DNA of 64,000 bases, taken from Vicugna pacos. Its lineage: Eukaryota; Chordata; Mammalia; Artiodactyla; Camelidae. Numbering within the stretch: the stretch's first letter is position 1; the number at the start of each line of letters is the position of its first letter. Below are positions 25,563 to 36,280 of the stretch, piece after piece. Location of the stretch: assembly GCF_048564905.1 (NCBI RefSeq), contig NC_133006.1, positions 23,156,001 through 23,220,000 of the forward strand. Direction: 5' to 3'. A program made the translations under genes and the position numbers. Below the pieces are notes generated by a model. It saw nothing but the letters and a program-made list of their open reading frames with translations. It searched no databases and was not told the DNA's origin.

Positions 25563-26386
25563 GTAAAAATTTTTTAACTCACATTCTTCCATAAATTTTA
25601 AACTATTGCTAACTTTTCCTACATTTCTATCTATATGCCAGTTCCTGGCTCAACCTTCTCCTCTTCCTTCTTCAATATTTTGGATAAGGACCACTCTCAT
25701 ATTAATGTCTTCCTTCTGTTTTTCCTATTTCACTCCCTAATTCTCCTTGTTTTTCACTGTATGCCTTTTCTTTTCTGTAAACATGTTTTTTTTCTTTTTT
25801 TCCTGTTAGCTCTTCAGAGGCTTGCCCTGATTGACTATTATTTTTGTAGAGATGTCTGGCATTAGGCTGGTGCCTACATCACTTCCATTCTATATATGTT
25901 TTCTGGAAAATGATCACTGAGGTAGAATTTCCGTCACCTTTCAACTTCTGGGGAGAATAACTATGCAACTGAAGGTGATCCAACTTAAGTGAAAAGAAGA
26001 CTCCAATTTGCTGAGTGAAATTTCTCAACCCCAGTCTTTCAAACACAGTAAATTGATGTCATTCTTGGTCAAGTGTGAGCTCTAAGCTAACTCTAGAGTT
26101 CACTTTGATCTTATTAGTCCTATGGTGAGTTATAGACTTCACCATAGAAAGTTCTCTTCATTTAGTTTCCCACTTGAAAGTACAATTAGCTGATTATATC
26201 CTACAAAATAAATAATGAGAAACTAAGAACAAAACTGATTAAAAACTTTTTCAAAAGGTTACCTCTGGAACTAATGTCCTTACAATTCTCTCTCAGTGTA
26301 GTAAAATGATTCAGTTTATTCCCCTCTCCATTTCTAGAGAATATCCTTGAGCAAAAGTGTGGGTTTGGTCACTCGGTATGTGTGAC

Positions 26387-26412
26387 TGTGTGTGTGTGTG
26401 TGTGTGTGTGTG
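26387..26412. repeat. (TG)n before exon B2, copy 1
   Basis: TG tract 158 nt before the exon at 26571. Confidence 0.9.
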
Positions 26413-26570
26413 AGCGCACTCCTCTGTGTTGTGCATTCTCTGTATGTGTGTTACTGTTTTGTGTATTTCTGGTTTTGAATAAGATTGAATTTGATTTTAA
26501 GTATAAATTTTAAAATAATTTTCAATTCTCTTTTTCTTTCTTTCTTGGATCTTTTCGTTTTGTTTTTCAG

Positions 26571-26591
26571 GTGGATGGGGAAGAAGAATTG
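26571..26591 (+). CDS. Micro-exon B2, copy 1: GGWGRRI (21 nt)
   Basis: Acceptor 'tttgtttttcag', donor 'gtaaat'. Codes GGWGRRI, whose W-x-R-R-I core resembles the ..RWRRIQ.. stalk heptad of BTN3-type proteins. Present only in copy 1, as the right member of the 1.04-kb duplication. Inclusion of both B1 and B2 keeps the frame. Confidence 0.72.
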
Positions 26592-27892
26592 GTAAATTTT
26601 TTTAACTCACGTTATTCCATAACTTTTTAAAGTATTGCTAACTTTTCCTACATTTCTATCTATATGCCAGTTACTGGCTCAACCTTCTCCTCTTCCTTCT
26701 TCAATATTTTGGATAAGGACCACTCTCATATTAATGTCTTCCTTCTGTTTTTCCTATTTCACTCCCTAATTCTCATTGTTTTTCACTGTATGCCTTTTTT
26801 TCTTTCTTTTTTTTTTTCTTTTTAGTTCTTCTGAGATTTGCTTTGATTGATTATTATTTTTGTAGAAATGTCTGGCATTAGGCGGGTCACTACATCACTT
26901 CCATTCTATATATGTTTTCTGGCAAATGACCACTGAGGTAGAATTTCCATCACCTTTCAACTTCTGGGGAGAATAACTATGCAACTGAAGGTGATCCAAC
27001 TTAAGTGAAAAGAAGACTCCAATTTGCCGAGTAAAATTTCTCAACCTTCTGATCTTTCAAGGACAATAAATTGACGTCATTCTTGGTCAAGTGTGAGCTC
27101 TAAACTAACTCTACAGCTCACCTGGATCGTATTACCCAATAGTTCCCAAGTATACAAATGTATTACCTAATATTTTGTGACCTCTTTTCTTTCAAAATTA
27201 TTAGCTCTGCAAAATGTAATTTTTCTTAATGAGTTTAGAGGGACTTTACCTGCTAAGGGAAGGGCATTTCATTACATATCTATCATTAATAAAATGTTAT
27301 TTCATTAATGTGAGAAGTGAAGTTTGGGGGAAAATTTTTAAAAGTTTTTCAGAAAACACTGATTTAAACAATAATTTTTTACCTCCTCTATCCTCTTGAG
27401 ATTTTCCATCTACACTTTTGTTTCAGGAGAAATTCAGTTTAGCCATGTATCTCTTCACAGATTATAGGAGGCTCAAAGTGGTGACTGTTCCATTAGCCCC
27501 TGTGCACAGCAGGGCCCTTTACTGTATGTATTCTCATCACTTTTTAAGTATATCTTCGCTATATTCCTTTACATTAGTATTTTATTTTGAACAAACGTAG
27601 AAGAGCCAACACAGCCCAATAGGAAATCCTATTCTACCTCCTCTTACGGAAAAGTTTCCAATCTTAGATTCTTTGCAAAATAGAAGTTATGGAATTAAAA
27701 CTACAATACTTCTCATTGGTTATATGGACTTCAAACTTTAAGGCTTGAAATCTCATAAATGTACGCCCATTTGAACCTAAGAGAAAACTAAGTAAATACA
27801 ATATATTTTTGAAGCCCTCGCTTCCTCCCTTCCTGACATTATCATCTTACATGGAATGAGTTGCTGTTTTCTTATTTTCATTGACGGATCAG

Positions 27893-27921
27893 TGTGAAGA
27901 GGGAAAAGTCATGGCTCATAA
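27893..27921 (+). pseudogene. Dead C-type exon relic, subunit 2 (copy 1)
   Basis: Follows 'ttgacggatcag' and aligns with exon C ('tgtgaaga.ggaaaa'), but a stop codon occurs at once in the required frame and no donor follows at the right place. Equivalent relics lie about 12.27 kb apart in copies 2 and 3. Confidence 0.5.
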
Positions 27922-28701
27922 GGTATTTCACTGTGTGCTAGAGCATGCTATCATTTGTTTCTTGTACCTTTGCCTTCAATACTCAATTTCCCTATTCCCC
28001 AACACCACTGTACATAGAGCTTACGTGTCTGTCTTCCTATTTAGTCTTTCCAAATGAAGTTTGCCTTCTCCATTGTTTTTTAATTTCTCCCATTAGCACT
28101 TCTGTGATTTCTCTTCTGGATGCTATCTAGGCAGATTTTTTTGGTCATTAAAAGTTACTAATAATGCATTTCAATGATTTGCCTTTTCCAAGCTTGTGAA
28201 GTGTGAGTTTTCTCCAATATATTCTCAGTCCTTGATATACAAATGCTTTCAAACTAACATTTGGCACTTAAACTCCATCTTTTCATGAGTTTTTATTAAG
28301 GCATGCCTCAGTAGGCTTTAGCTACAATAGAATGTCGTATCACATGAAGTTATTTATTGATCGGTTGAGAGAAATGTGAATAGAATCATCCAGGAAAAGA
28401 TCCCTGAATTTCCTCTACAAGACTGGTTCATGATGTTAATTCAATGTACATGTCTTCTTCACACAACTTAGGTATTACAATAATGAAGTTGACTGCATAC
28501 ATGTATTAACAGGCAAAGAAGTATTATAGGTAATAAGCCAAATAATAATAGCTCTAGTAATGTCAAAATAAAGGACATTTTAAAAATGTGCACTTCAGAA
28601 CTGTTACTATGATACTTTTCCTTAAATTAGATGATATTTATTTTTATTCCTATTCTCCTTTGGGAGAATGTTTTCTTGACAAAATCAGCTCTAATTCACT
28701 G

Positions 28702-28735
28702 TGTGTATGGTGTGTGTGTGCCCCCTGTGTGCGTG
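28702..28735. repeat. Interrupted TG tract before exon A', copy 1
   Basis: Short, interrupted TG tract 109 nt before the exon at 28845. Confidence 0.75.
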
Positions 28736-28844
28736 TACCTGCATTCAGATAATTGAACTTTATATGTATATATTTTGTAACAACTTTGGTTTCCTGGTTT
28801 TCCATTTCCATATTATTGACATTAATCTTCCATTTTTTTTAAAG

Positions 28845-28904
28845 AACCTCAAGGAAGACATGATAAGTATTCTAAAAACTCTGATGACAGGATTCTAAAA
28901 AATG
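28845..28904 (+). CDS. Micro-exon A' (long), copy 1: 20 residues, EPQGRH.. (60 nt)
   Basis: Acceptor 'catttttttt' plus 'aaag', donor 'gtaagt'. Codes EPQGRHDKYS then KNSDDRILKN, with no stop. The first 18 nt parallel the 18-nt EIQERN exon. The remaining 42 nt derive from a tandem copy of the donor region: the 'taagtattctaaaaact' of the present intron also occurs inside the exon, 42 nt upstream, with the old donor GT now GA. The added piece is rich in K, N, D and S. Confidence 0.72.
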
Positions 28905-30299
28905 GTAAGTATTCTAAAAACTGTAGAATCCCTTTTTCACGGCTGATTTCTTGAGCCCTTAACATTCCCAGTACTTAATCCCTATGCTTTTCTTTGTCTT
29001 ACCCTTCTCCTGGATGTCGACCTTTACCTCTCCCAATTTTAGGTATGGACCTCCCCATAAAATGTTCTCTCCATCTAGTCTCCACTTGTACAATCCATTT
29101 CAAGTCCTCATTTTTCCATCCTATTATCATTTCTTTCCTGTTAACAATACCTTTGTGTGTTTTTACATACTTTTTACAAACTCTCTAAAAAGTTGATGAG
29201 ATTATGGACGTCAGTGTATGCAAGGCACTGGGTTCCACTCTGTTTAACTTCCAGGAAACATCCGTAGTTAGGTCCTCCGTTACTTTCCAATTTCAATGGC
29301 CCACATTTGTTTTGATAATACTTCCCCAAAGCTGCAGAGATCAAAGATGCCTAAGAGGCTCGGTGAAGTTTACCTATTAATTTTCGCTTCAAAGCCTGTG
29401 TAAATTCTCCTCTCTCCTTCTTGAGGCACATTCCTCCACTGTGCTTGAATATATACCCTAGCACCCTTAGGTTTAAGAATATCTCCAGTGGTGTTCTTGG
29501 AAGTTTTTCTTTCATCTTTTTCTTCTTTGTTTTTTGTTTTGCACTTTGAATGACACAATGAACACCTCAACAACCAGAAACCTGTTTAATGTTTACAAAA
29601 GAAGTTTAAATAGCAAGAAATGTTCAATTGTTTCTCTCTCTCTCTCTCTCTCAATTCTCATCTCTTGATGTGAAAGATAAGGAAATCATTGCCCTGGAAA
29701 GTTTCCAAAGAATTTTTTTAAAACAATTGTGTAATATTTTTAAATTTTAACATCTTTTCATGACAGTTTTCAGTGATAAGCATTATTTGTAAAATAATAG
29801 AATTCAGGCATATATCAAATTAACGTACATAGCAAGATTTACAAGACTGTCATTACAGGTAGGTTTGGGGAAGATGGGTGCCATTACTCTGTCCTTCCTC
29901 ATTTCTTTCCAACTACCTCTCTTCTGAATGAGTTGGTGTTTGTTTTCTATGAGTCCTGAAAAACGACAAAGTTCTGATGCAAGACCAATGATGCGTAGCA
30001 CTTTTATCTCTGAGAGAGGGCGCCGATAGCTCTTAGGTATTACAATATGAATAGGTATTACGTGATACCATTTTCACTCTTATTCTTTCTGACACACAGC
30101 ATATATAGAAGAGCAACAATATTTCCTCTTCCTGGTGAAATGATCTTTGAATCTCCTGGTTCCAGTGCTCAGAAATGTGTGTCAGTTAGGACCCCTCAGA
30201 AATGTATTGCAGTGTTTGAAAATTTAAAACTCCTCTCTTTCTGACATTCTCTCCTCATTTTGAGGGAATTGCTTATTTTTTTACTTAAACAGTAACTGT

Positions 30300-30445
30300 C
30301 CTGGTAGTAGCTCACAGTGAAAAAGAATATGAAAATGAATACATGTATATTCATGTATGACTGAAAAATTGTGGTGAACACCACAAATTGACTCAACATT
30401 GAAAACTGTCTATAACTCAATAAAATTTAAAAAAAAACAAAAAGG
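30300..30445 (+). mobile_element. 5'-truncated L1 3' end with target duplication (copy 1)
   Basis: The 146-bp L1 tail ('gaatatgaaaatgaatacat' to 'ataactcaataaaattt' plus an A-rich end) is flanked by ACAGTAACTGT at 30289-30299 and 30446-30456. It is present in only one subunit of each unit but in every unit, so it inserted after the subunits formed and before the 12-kb amplification. Confidence 0.9.
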
Positions 30446-30449
30446 ACAG

Positions 30450-30478
30450 TAACTGTGAGGAGAAGAAAGCAAATCTAG
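30450..30478 (+). pseudogene. Dead C-type exon relic split by an L1 tail (copy 1)
   Basis: The 'taactgtgaggagaagaaag' text aligns with exon C. The L1 tail at 30300-30445 inserted at its acceptor, duplicating the target ACAGTAACTGT. No donor remains. Repeats in copies 2 and 3. Confidence 0.5.
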
Positions 30479-31263
30479 TTATTGTTTATCCCTGTGTATC
30501 TGGTCATGCTTTCACTGTTTATTGGAATCTTGTCTGCAATGCTCAATTGCCATCTTCTCCAAATGCAATATACACATATTCTTGTATGATTTTGACTCAT
30601 CTATTCGCTTTTCAGTGGATGTTAGGCAAATTAATTAGTTATACAGTGTTCCGCATTGGTACTTCTGTGTCTGGTCCTGTTGCGTCAGTCTCTGTAGACA
30701 TTTTCTTCCTCTCTAGTTAATCCAAATAATCACATACCTCTGAAGCACCGTCATTTTCAGATCTGTAATGTTTGTCTGAGAGACATACAAGCCCTGTAAC
30801 TTAGAATTTGTGTCACTGGCAATGACTATTTCATTTCCCTTTGTCTCTTGAGATTTAATTCACGTGCCCTTCATTTAGGCATGAATTGAAATAGAAACCC
30901 ACGAATACAGGGTGATGTGTTCATCGACTGACATAAAAGTGAATAGAGAGACTCAATACATACAGTGTGTAATCTCTAGTAGGGTTTTCTAGTCTTCTAA
31001 TTCAGCGTTTGTGTCCAGTTTATTGAACATAACTACCCTGATCACTGAATAAACGTGGCAGCAGCCAAATAGTTTTTTATATTTTGCAAAATATATAATG
31101 AAGGTATAACTAATATCAGACATATTTAAGCATTTTTTAAAAAGGTAATCTCCAGGACTAAGAGTCCTAAAACTGTCTATCAATGTAGTGAAATCATTTA
31201 GTTCAAACCGCTCTCCATTTCTAGAAAATATCCCTGTGCAGAGTAAGGGTTTGGTCACTGTGG

Positions 31264-31294
31264 ATGTGTGAGTGTTTGTGTGTGTGTTTCTGTG
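31264..31294. repeat. Interrupted TG tract before DVSGKPI exon, copy 1
   Basis: TG-rich stretch 170 nt before the exon at 31465. Confidence 0.75.
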
Positions 31295-31464
31295 AATATT
31301 TCCTCCTGTGACTATAGGCCTGTTCCATGAATGTTTTCCTGTTTTTTGTGTGTGTACCTGACTACTAAACATTTAGTTGTCAGTGCAAAATCTTGAATAA
31401 AATTGAATTCTGTTTGTTTCTCTTTCTTTTGATATTTCCTTGGACTTTTCATTTTGTTTTTCAG

Positions 31465-31485
31465 ATGTTTCCGGAAAACCAATTG
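31465..31485 (+). CDS. Micro-exon B, subunit 2, copy 1: DVSGKPI (21 nt)
   Basis: Acceptor 'cattttgtttttcag', donor 'gtaact'. Codes DVSGKPI. Its flanks show it to be a paralogue of the AVSGKPV exon at 35789 in the next subunit; the two differ at 3 of 21 bases. A CT-rich tract of about 120 nt lies 225 nt downstream. Confidence 0.73.
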
Positions 31486-31710
31486 GTAACTATTCTCACA
31501 TTCTTTGCCCCATAACCCTTTAAATGAGTTCTGACTTTCCTGCCTTTCTATCTGTATGCCACCAATTGGCTCATCCTTCCTTTCTTCCCTCTCCAATTTT
31601 TGGATCTCAACTACAATATTCATTTCTTCCATATCTTCTTCCCCAATTCCATCAATTCCCTTTTATTCTTTTGTACTACAAACATTTTCTTCTTTGTAAC
31701 CATAAGGGGT

Positions 31711-31778
31711 TCTTCCTTTCTTCCTTCCTACCTTCCTTCCTTCCTTCCTTTCTGCCTCTCTCTCTCTCTCTGTGTCTC

Positions 31779-31821
<43 letters not shown>

Positions 31822-31829
31822 ATTTCTTT
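31711..31829. repeat. TTCC/CT pyrimidine tract (copy 1)
   Basis: A polypyrimidine run of TTCC tetranucleotides followed by (CT)n, about 225 nt downstream of the DVSGKPI exon. It creates Leu/Ser-rich open frames that are artefacts. Confidence 0.9.
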
Positions 31830-32901
31830 TTTAATGTTTCCAGGGAATGGCCCTGATTTGCTTTTGATATTTGCAGAGATGAGGGTTAGTAGGCTGATCA
31901 TGACATTGCTTCAGTCCTATGTATATATTTTATGCAGATGACCCCAGAGATAGGATCTCTTTGAAATTTCTGATTATACAACTGATACCAACTAAAGCTG
32001 CAGTGGAGCAAAAACACAAAATTTCCTGAGTATCTTTTCTCCACCTTACGCTCTTTCAAAAGCTAAACTTCAGATGTCGTTCCTTGGTCAAGTGTGAACT
32101 CTAAGGTGACTCTCCCATTCACCCTGATCCTATTACCCAGTTGTCCCCAGGTAAACACATGATTTACATCCCATTGTACGGCCTCATTTCTTTCCAAATT
32201 ACTATTTCTGCAAACTGTAGATTTTCTGAATACCTTTAGAAGGGCTTTGCCTGTTAACAGAATGTTACCTGATAACATATTGTCATTAATAAAATGTTGT
32301 GTCAGTGACATGAAAAGTAATCTTGCGTGGGAAATTTTAAAAGGGTTCTTCAGAAAATACAAAGTTAAACACTAAGTTTTAACTCAGTCTCCTCTTGATA
32401 GTTTTCATATACGTTTTTGTTTTGGGAGAAATTCAGTTCAGCCATGTATCCCTCTACACTTTGCAGAGGCTACCAGTGGTGACTGCTCCATTACCCCATG
32501 TGTACAGAAGGGCCCTTTACTGTCTGTTTCCTCATCACTTTTCAAATATGTCTCCCCTCTATTTCTTCACATCAGTGTTTTTTTCTGACAAAGGCTGAGC
32601 GACCCACACACGACATGATTGTATTTCTAACCCCAAAGAACTCCCATTCTCCCTCCTCTTGGTGGGCCGTTTCAAATCATACATCCTCTTGCACAAAGGA
32701 CTGTGAGGAATTAAAACTGCATGACTTCTCACTAGTGAGATGGATTTTGAAACCTTATGGTTCCAACTCTTATGAATGTGATTCCATTTGAACCCAAGAG
32801 AAAAACCAAGAAAGGGTTTCACATGTTTAAGCTCCTCCCTACCTGGCTTGACTTGTTATTTCGAATGAATTTGAAGGGTTTTTTCTTCCTTTATTGACCA
32901 G

Positions 32902-32930
32902 TTAGTGTGTAGAGGAAAGAAGCATGTCTC
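32902..32930 (+). pseudogene. Dead C-type exon relic, subunit 3 (copy 1)
   Basis: After 'ttattgaccag' comes 'ttagtgtgtagaggaaag', related to exon C but with an immediate in-frame stop and no donor. Also present in copies 2 and 3. Confidence 0.45.
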
Positions 32931-33723
32931 ATCAATATTTCACTGTGCACCCAAGCATGCTTTCACCTGTTTCGTATCATTTTTCTTCAGTACGCAACTT
33001 TTGTCTTCCTCAACACCATCCGACATAGAACGTCCATAATTTATCTTATTATTTAGTTTTCCCTAGTGAAGCATGGCTTCTGTATTTGTTACCCAATTTT
33101 CCCCTTATCAACTTTGTGATTTCTCTTACTGAGACAATGTAAGCAGACATTACTTTTGAGTCTACAAAATGTTAGTCATGATACATTTCTGCATCTTGCC
33201 ACGTCCGGGCTTCTGAAGTGTGACTTTTCTCCCTTATATGCTCAGCCCTTTGATGTACCACCACTCGCACTATCGTTCAGTACTTAAACCCTGTCTCTTC
33301 ACGTCAGTTCATTAACAACGGCTCCACTTTGGCTTTAGCAAAAACAGAAATTCCCATTACAGACGGGTATGTATCCATCAGTTGACAAAACTGTGACTAG
33401 AATCACCTGGGAAACAAACCTGCATTTCTCTACAACACTGATACAAAATGCTAACTTACTGTTCCTGGCTTCTACTAAGTCTTAGGTATTACAGTAATGA
33501 AGTAGGCTCCATCTATTTCGTCACACTTTAAGAGAGTATTAGAGTTCAATGCAAATACTAAGAGCGCTACTACATTCAATATAGGTGAAGAATATTTTTA
33601 AAAAGTAACTTTCAAAACGAGTATTTTAATAACCATCCTCCATTAAGAGAATACTTTTAAATATTACCCCTACTCTTCTTTGGGAGTATAGTCTCCTGAC
33701 AAAATGAGCCTCATCCACTGCAC

Positions 33724-33750
33724 GTGTGTGTGTTTGTGTGTGTCTGTGTT
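33724..33750. repeat. Interrupted TG tract before EIQERN exon, copy 1
   Basis: TG-rich stretch 113 nt before the exon at 33864. Confidence 0.75.
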
Positions 33751-33863
33751 TATCTGCATTCAGCTAGTTATCAATTTATTGTGAAGTTTGTCAAACAATG
33801 TTGTTTCTTGGTTTTCCATTTCCATAGTATTGACCTTAATATTTCCATGTTATTTTTCTATAG

Positions 33864-33881
33864 AAATTCAGGAACGAAACG
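33864..33881 (+). CDS. Micro-exon A, subunit 3, copy 1: EIQERN (18 nt)
   Basis: Acceptor 'tatttttctatag', donor 'gtacgt'. Codes EIQERN. At 18 nt it is the shortest exon and at the edge of what vertebrate splicing recognises without enhancers. The intron start 'acgtattctaaaa' matches that after exon A', which supports common descent. The camelid SINE lies 66 nt downstream. Confidence 0.65.
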
Positions 33882-33947
33882 GTACGTATTCTAAAAGTTG
33901 TAACTCACTAGCTTCTTTCACATGACTGAAATATTAGGTTGTTTATC

Positions 33948-34108
33948 GTGGGGAGGAGGGTACAGGTCAAGTAGAAAATTGCATGCTTAGCTTGCACAAG
34001 GCCCTGGCTTCAATTCATAGTACCTCCTCTAAAACTAAATCAATAAACCTAATTACTTCTCCTCCCTTTCACCCACCCTCCTCACAAATATATGTATATA
34101 TGTATAAA
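33948..34108 (+). mobile_element. Camelid tRNA-derived SINE (copy 1)
   Basis: The SINE body carries the tRNA-like 'gcatgcttagcttgcacaag' region, the 'cttcaattcatagtacctcc' B-box region and the 'aataaacctaattacttctc' tail. It is flanked by the 9-bp target duplication TTGTTTATC at 33939-33947 and 34109-34117. I recognise the family as camelid-specific; this is the main basis for assigning the genome. Confidence 0.85.
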
Positions 34109-34750
34109 TTGTTTATCTCTCTCTCCCTATTCTCACCTTTAGAGGTGAGAGACCAAGAATCCATTGCCTGGGAAGTTGCCAAAGAGATTTTCTTTTTCCT
34201 TGTACAACAGGATGTAGTCCTTACATCTTTAATATCTTTCAATGGCAGTTTTCAGTGATAATGTTTATTCCAAAGATAATTCCATTCAGGAATAGATCAA
34301 ATTAATGCAAGTACACACTTGATATGACTACCGTTACAGGTAGATGTTTGGACAGATCTGTCCCTTTACTGTGTTCTTCCTCATCTCTTTTCAAGTACCT
34401 CTCTTGTGAACGAGTGCGGGTTGGTGTTCTGTGTACCCTGATAAAGAAGTAAGGTCCAATGCCAGGCCAATAATTGATGTGACTTTTACACCTGAGGGAG
34501 GCCTATACTACCTCTTTGCATGAAGTCATTTTCAATCACATTTTTGGGGACACACAGGCATACACAGAAGTGCAAAAATACTTTTTCTACTTGGTGAAAT
34601 GAGCTTTGAATGTCATGGCTCCGTTGCTCAGAAATGTGTGTCAGTTAGGACCCCAGCAAAAAGAATGTCAGTGTTTGAAAATTTTAACCTCCTTCCTTTC
34701 CAACAGTTTATCCACATTTAAGGGAATTCTTTGTTTTTTCACTTGATCAG

Positions 34751-34779
34751 TAAATGAGAGGAGAAAAAGGCAAATCCTG
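34751..34779 (+). pseudogene. Dead C-type exon relic between EIQERN and AVSGKPV (copy 1)
   Basis: 'taaatgagaggagaaaaag' after 'cacttgatcag' aligns with exon C. The frame is open but the donor GT is replaced ('cctgttaat'), so it is probably skipped. Also in copies 2 and 3. Confidence 0.45.
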
Positions 34780-35573
34780 TTAATGTTTGCCCCTGTATAT
34801 CTGGTCATGCTTTCATTTGTTATTGTCACCTTGTTCAGTGCCCAATCACTGTCTTCAAATTCGGTATACACATAATCTTGCAAGAATTGTCTCGTCTATT
34901 TGCTTTTCAGCGGATGTTTCCCACATTCATTAGCTATTCAATTTTTCCCATTGGTACTTCTGTGCTGTGTCCTGTGGTTGCAGTCTCTGCACACATTCTC
35001 TTCTTGTCAAATTAATGCTTGTAAGCAGATACCTCTGGAGTACTATCATTTTCGGTGTGGCTGATGCGTAATGTGTTTGTCCAAGATGTGTTCATGTTCT
35101 GTGATTTAGAACTTGTATCACTGGTGTTGAATATTTCATGTCCCTTTCATACATGAGATTTAATTCAGATGAGCTTCCTTTTGCCTTGGGTTGAAATACA
35201 AGCCCACAAAAATCGGGGAATATGTTCCCTGATTTACGTAAATGTGAATAGAGAGGTCCAGTACATGAACGCATGGACTCTCTAGAAGGGGGTCAGCCCT
35301 CTCATTCAGCGTTTGTGTCCAGTTTATTGAACATAGCTACCCTGATCCCTGAACACATGTAGTAGCAGCCAAACAGCTTATAATATCTGACAAAATAAAT
35401 AATGAAAGCCTAATGTCAAAATATTTAATAACTTTTAAAAGGTAACCCCCAGGACTAACAGTCCTAACATTCTCTCTCAATGTGGAAAAATCACTCAGTT
35501 TAAGCCCCTGTCCGTTTCTGGAGAATACTTTTGCACCAAGTGAGGGTTTGGTGACTGTGGATGTGTGGGCGTG

Positions 35574-35575
<2 letters not shown>

Positions 35576-35611
<36 letters not shown>
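35576..35611. repeat. (TG)n before AVSGKPV exon, copy 1
   Basis: Uninterrupted tract, 177 nt before the exon at 35789. Confidence 0.9.
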
Positions 35612-35612
<1 letters not shown>

Positions 35613-35788
35613 CTGTGAATATTTGCTCCTGTGACTATAGGCCTGTTCCATGTATGTTTCCCTGTTTTTTTGTGTGTGTACCTGACTACTAAACATTTAG
35701 TTGTCAGTGCAAAAGCTTGAACAAAATTGAATTCTATTTGTTTTTCTTTCTTTTGATATTTCCTTGGACTTTTCATTTTGTTTTTCAG

Positions 35789-35809
35789 CTGTTTCCGGAA
35801 AACCAGTCG
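35789..35809 (+). CDS. Micro-exon B, subunit 3, copy 1: AVSGKPV (21 nt)
   Basis: Acceptor 'ttttgtttttcag', donor 'gtaact'. Codes AVSGKPV. It is the last exon of the unit. The subunit is cut short about 240 nt later at the unit seam, so only 444 nt separate it from the next C exon. Confidence 0.73.
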
Positions 35810-36253
35810 GTAACTATTCTCGCATTCTTTGCCCCATAACCCTTTAAATGAGTGCTAACTTTCCTGCCTTTGTATCTACATGCCACCAATTGGCTCATCC
35901 TTCTCTTCTTCCCTCTCCAATATCTGGATCTCAACTACACCAATATCAATTTCTTCCTTGTCTTCTTACCGATTTCATCAATTCCCTTTTATCCTTTTGT
36001 ATTAGAAACCTTTTCTCCTCTGTAACCGTTAGGGGTGTTTGTTTCTTTTGGGATGTCCCTCTATGTCCCTTAGACATGAAAAGGTGTATGGGAGTGAAAT
36101 ACACTTTGACTGGGCAGACGGTCTCTGAAATTTGCAGTTTCAGTTCTCAGAAGACAAGTCTCAGAAACAGCTATGGAAATGCTTGAAAATTTGTCCTTTT
36201 GCTTTCTGACACTGTGTCCCATTTTGAGTGAATGATTTCTTTCTTTCCTTTAG

Positions 36254-36280
36254 TTAATGACAAATGTGAAGAAGAAAATG
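36254..36280 (+). CDS. Micro-exon C, copy 2: VNDKCEEEN (27 nt)
   Basis: Acceptor 'ctttcctttag', donor 'gtaagt'. Same coding sequence as at 23001. Here it has an in-frame upstream partner (AVSGKPV at 35789) across the unit seam, so the seam is splice-compatible. Confidence 0.75.

Larger units (their letters stand above)
25088..26130 (+). repeat. Local 1.04-kb duplication, left copy (copy 1 only)
   Basis: Starts at 'tatagacttcaccatag' and holds exon B1 at 25542. It is followed head-to-tail by a second copy from 26131. Copies 2-4 have only one such segment, so this is a local tandem duplication on top of the 12-kb array. Confidence 0.88.
26131..27130 (+). repeat. Local 1.04-kb duplication, right copy (copy 1 only)
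   Basis: Second member of the local pair, holding exon B2 at 26571. Its introns match the left copy closely apart from a 12-nt indel before the exon, while the exon itself differs strongly. Confidence 0.88.
22803..36048 (+). repeat. Higher-order repeat copy 1 (13246 bp)
   Basis: First complete unit of the tandem array. Its left edge is marked where the sequence becomes collinear with later units at 'tgggatgtccct'. To the left of that point it is joined to unrelated DNA, whereas later copies are joined to the end of the preceding unit. It carries eight micro-exons because a 1.04-kb segment with exon B is duplicated inside it (25088-27130). Without that duplication it would match the 12.27-kb period. 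Confidence 0.92.

Noticed and set aside
30989-31372. 127-residue minus-strand open frame repeated exactly at 43261-43644
   Set aside because: It runs antisense across the intron and a TG tract (His-Thr runs). It is conserved only because the whole unit is duplicated, and it is disrupted in copy 3. No known similarity.
31524-31941. Leu/Ser-rich open frames over the CT tract, also at 43796 and 56054
   Set aside because: Translation of a TTCC/CT simple repeat; frame openness follows from the repeat.
33948-34108. tRNA gene
   Set aside because: The tRNA-like A and B boxes belong to a SINE with target duplications and diverged arms; it is not a functional tRNA.
34919-34942. 'gcttttcag' at 34902-34910 followed by DVS-like text (also near 30617 and 47174)
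   Set aside because: Looks like a B-type exon start (A/V-D-V-..), but a stop follows within about seven codons and there is no donor; at best a dead exon relic.
35337-35776. His-Thr repeat open frames on the minus strand (also 47609, 49280, 59953)
   Set aside because: Reverse translation of TG microsatellites.
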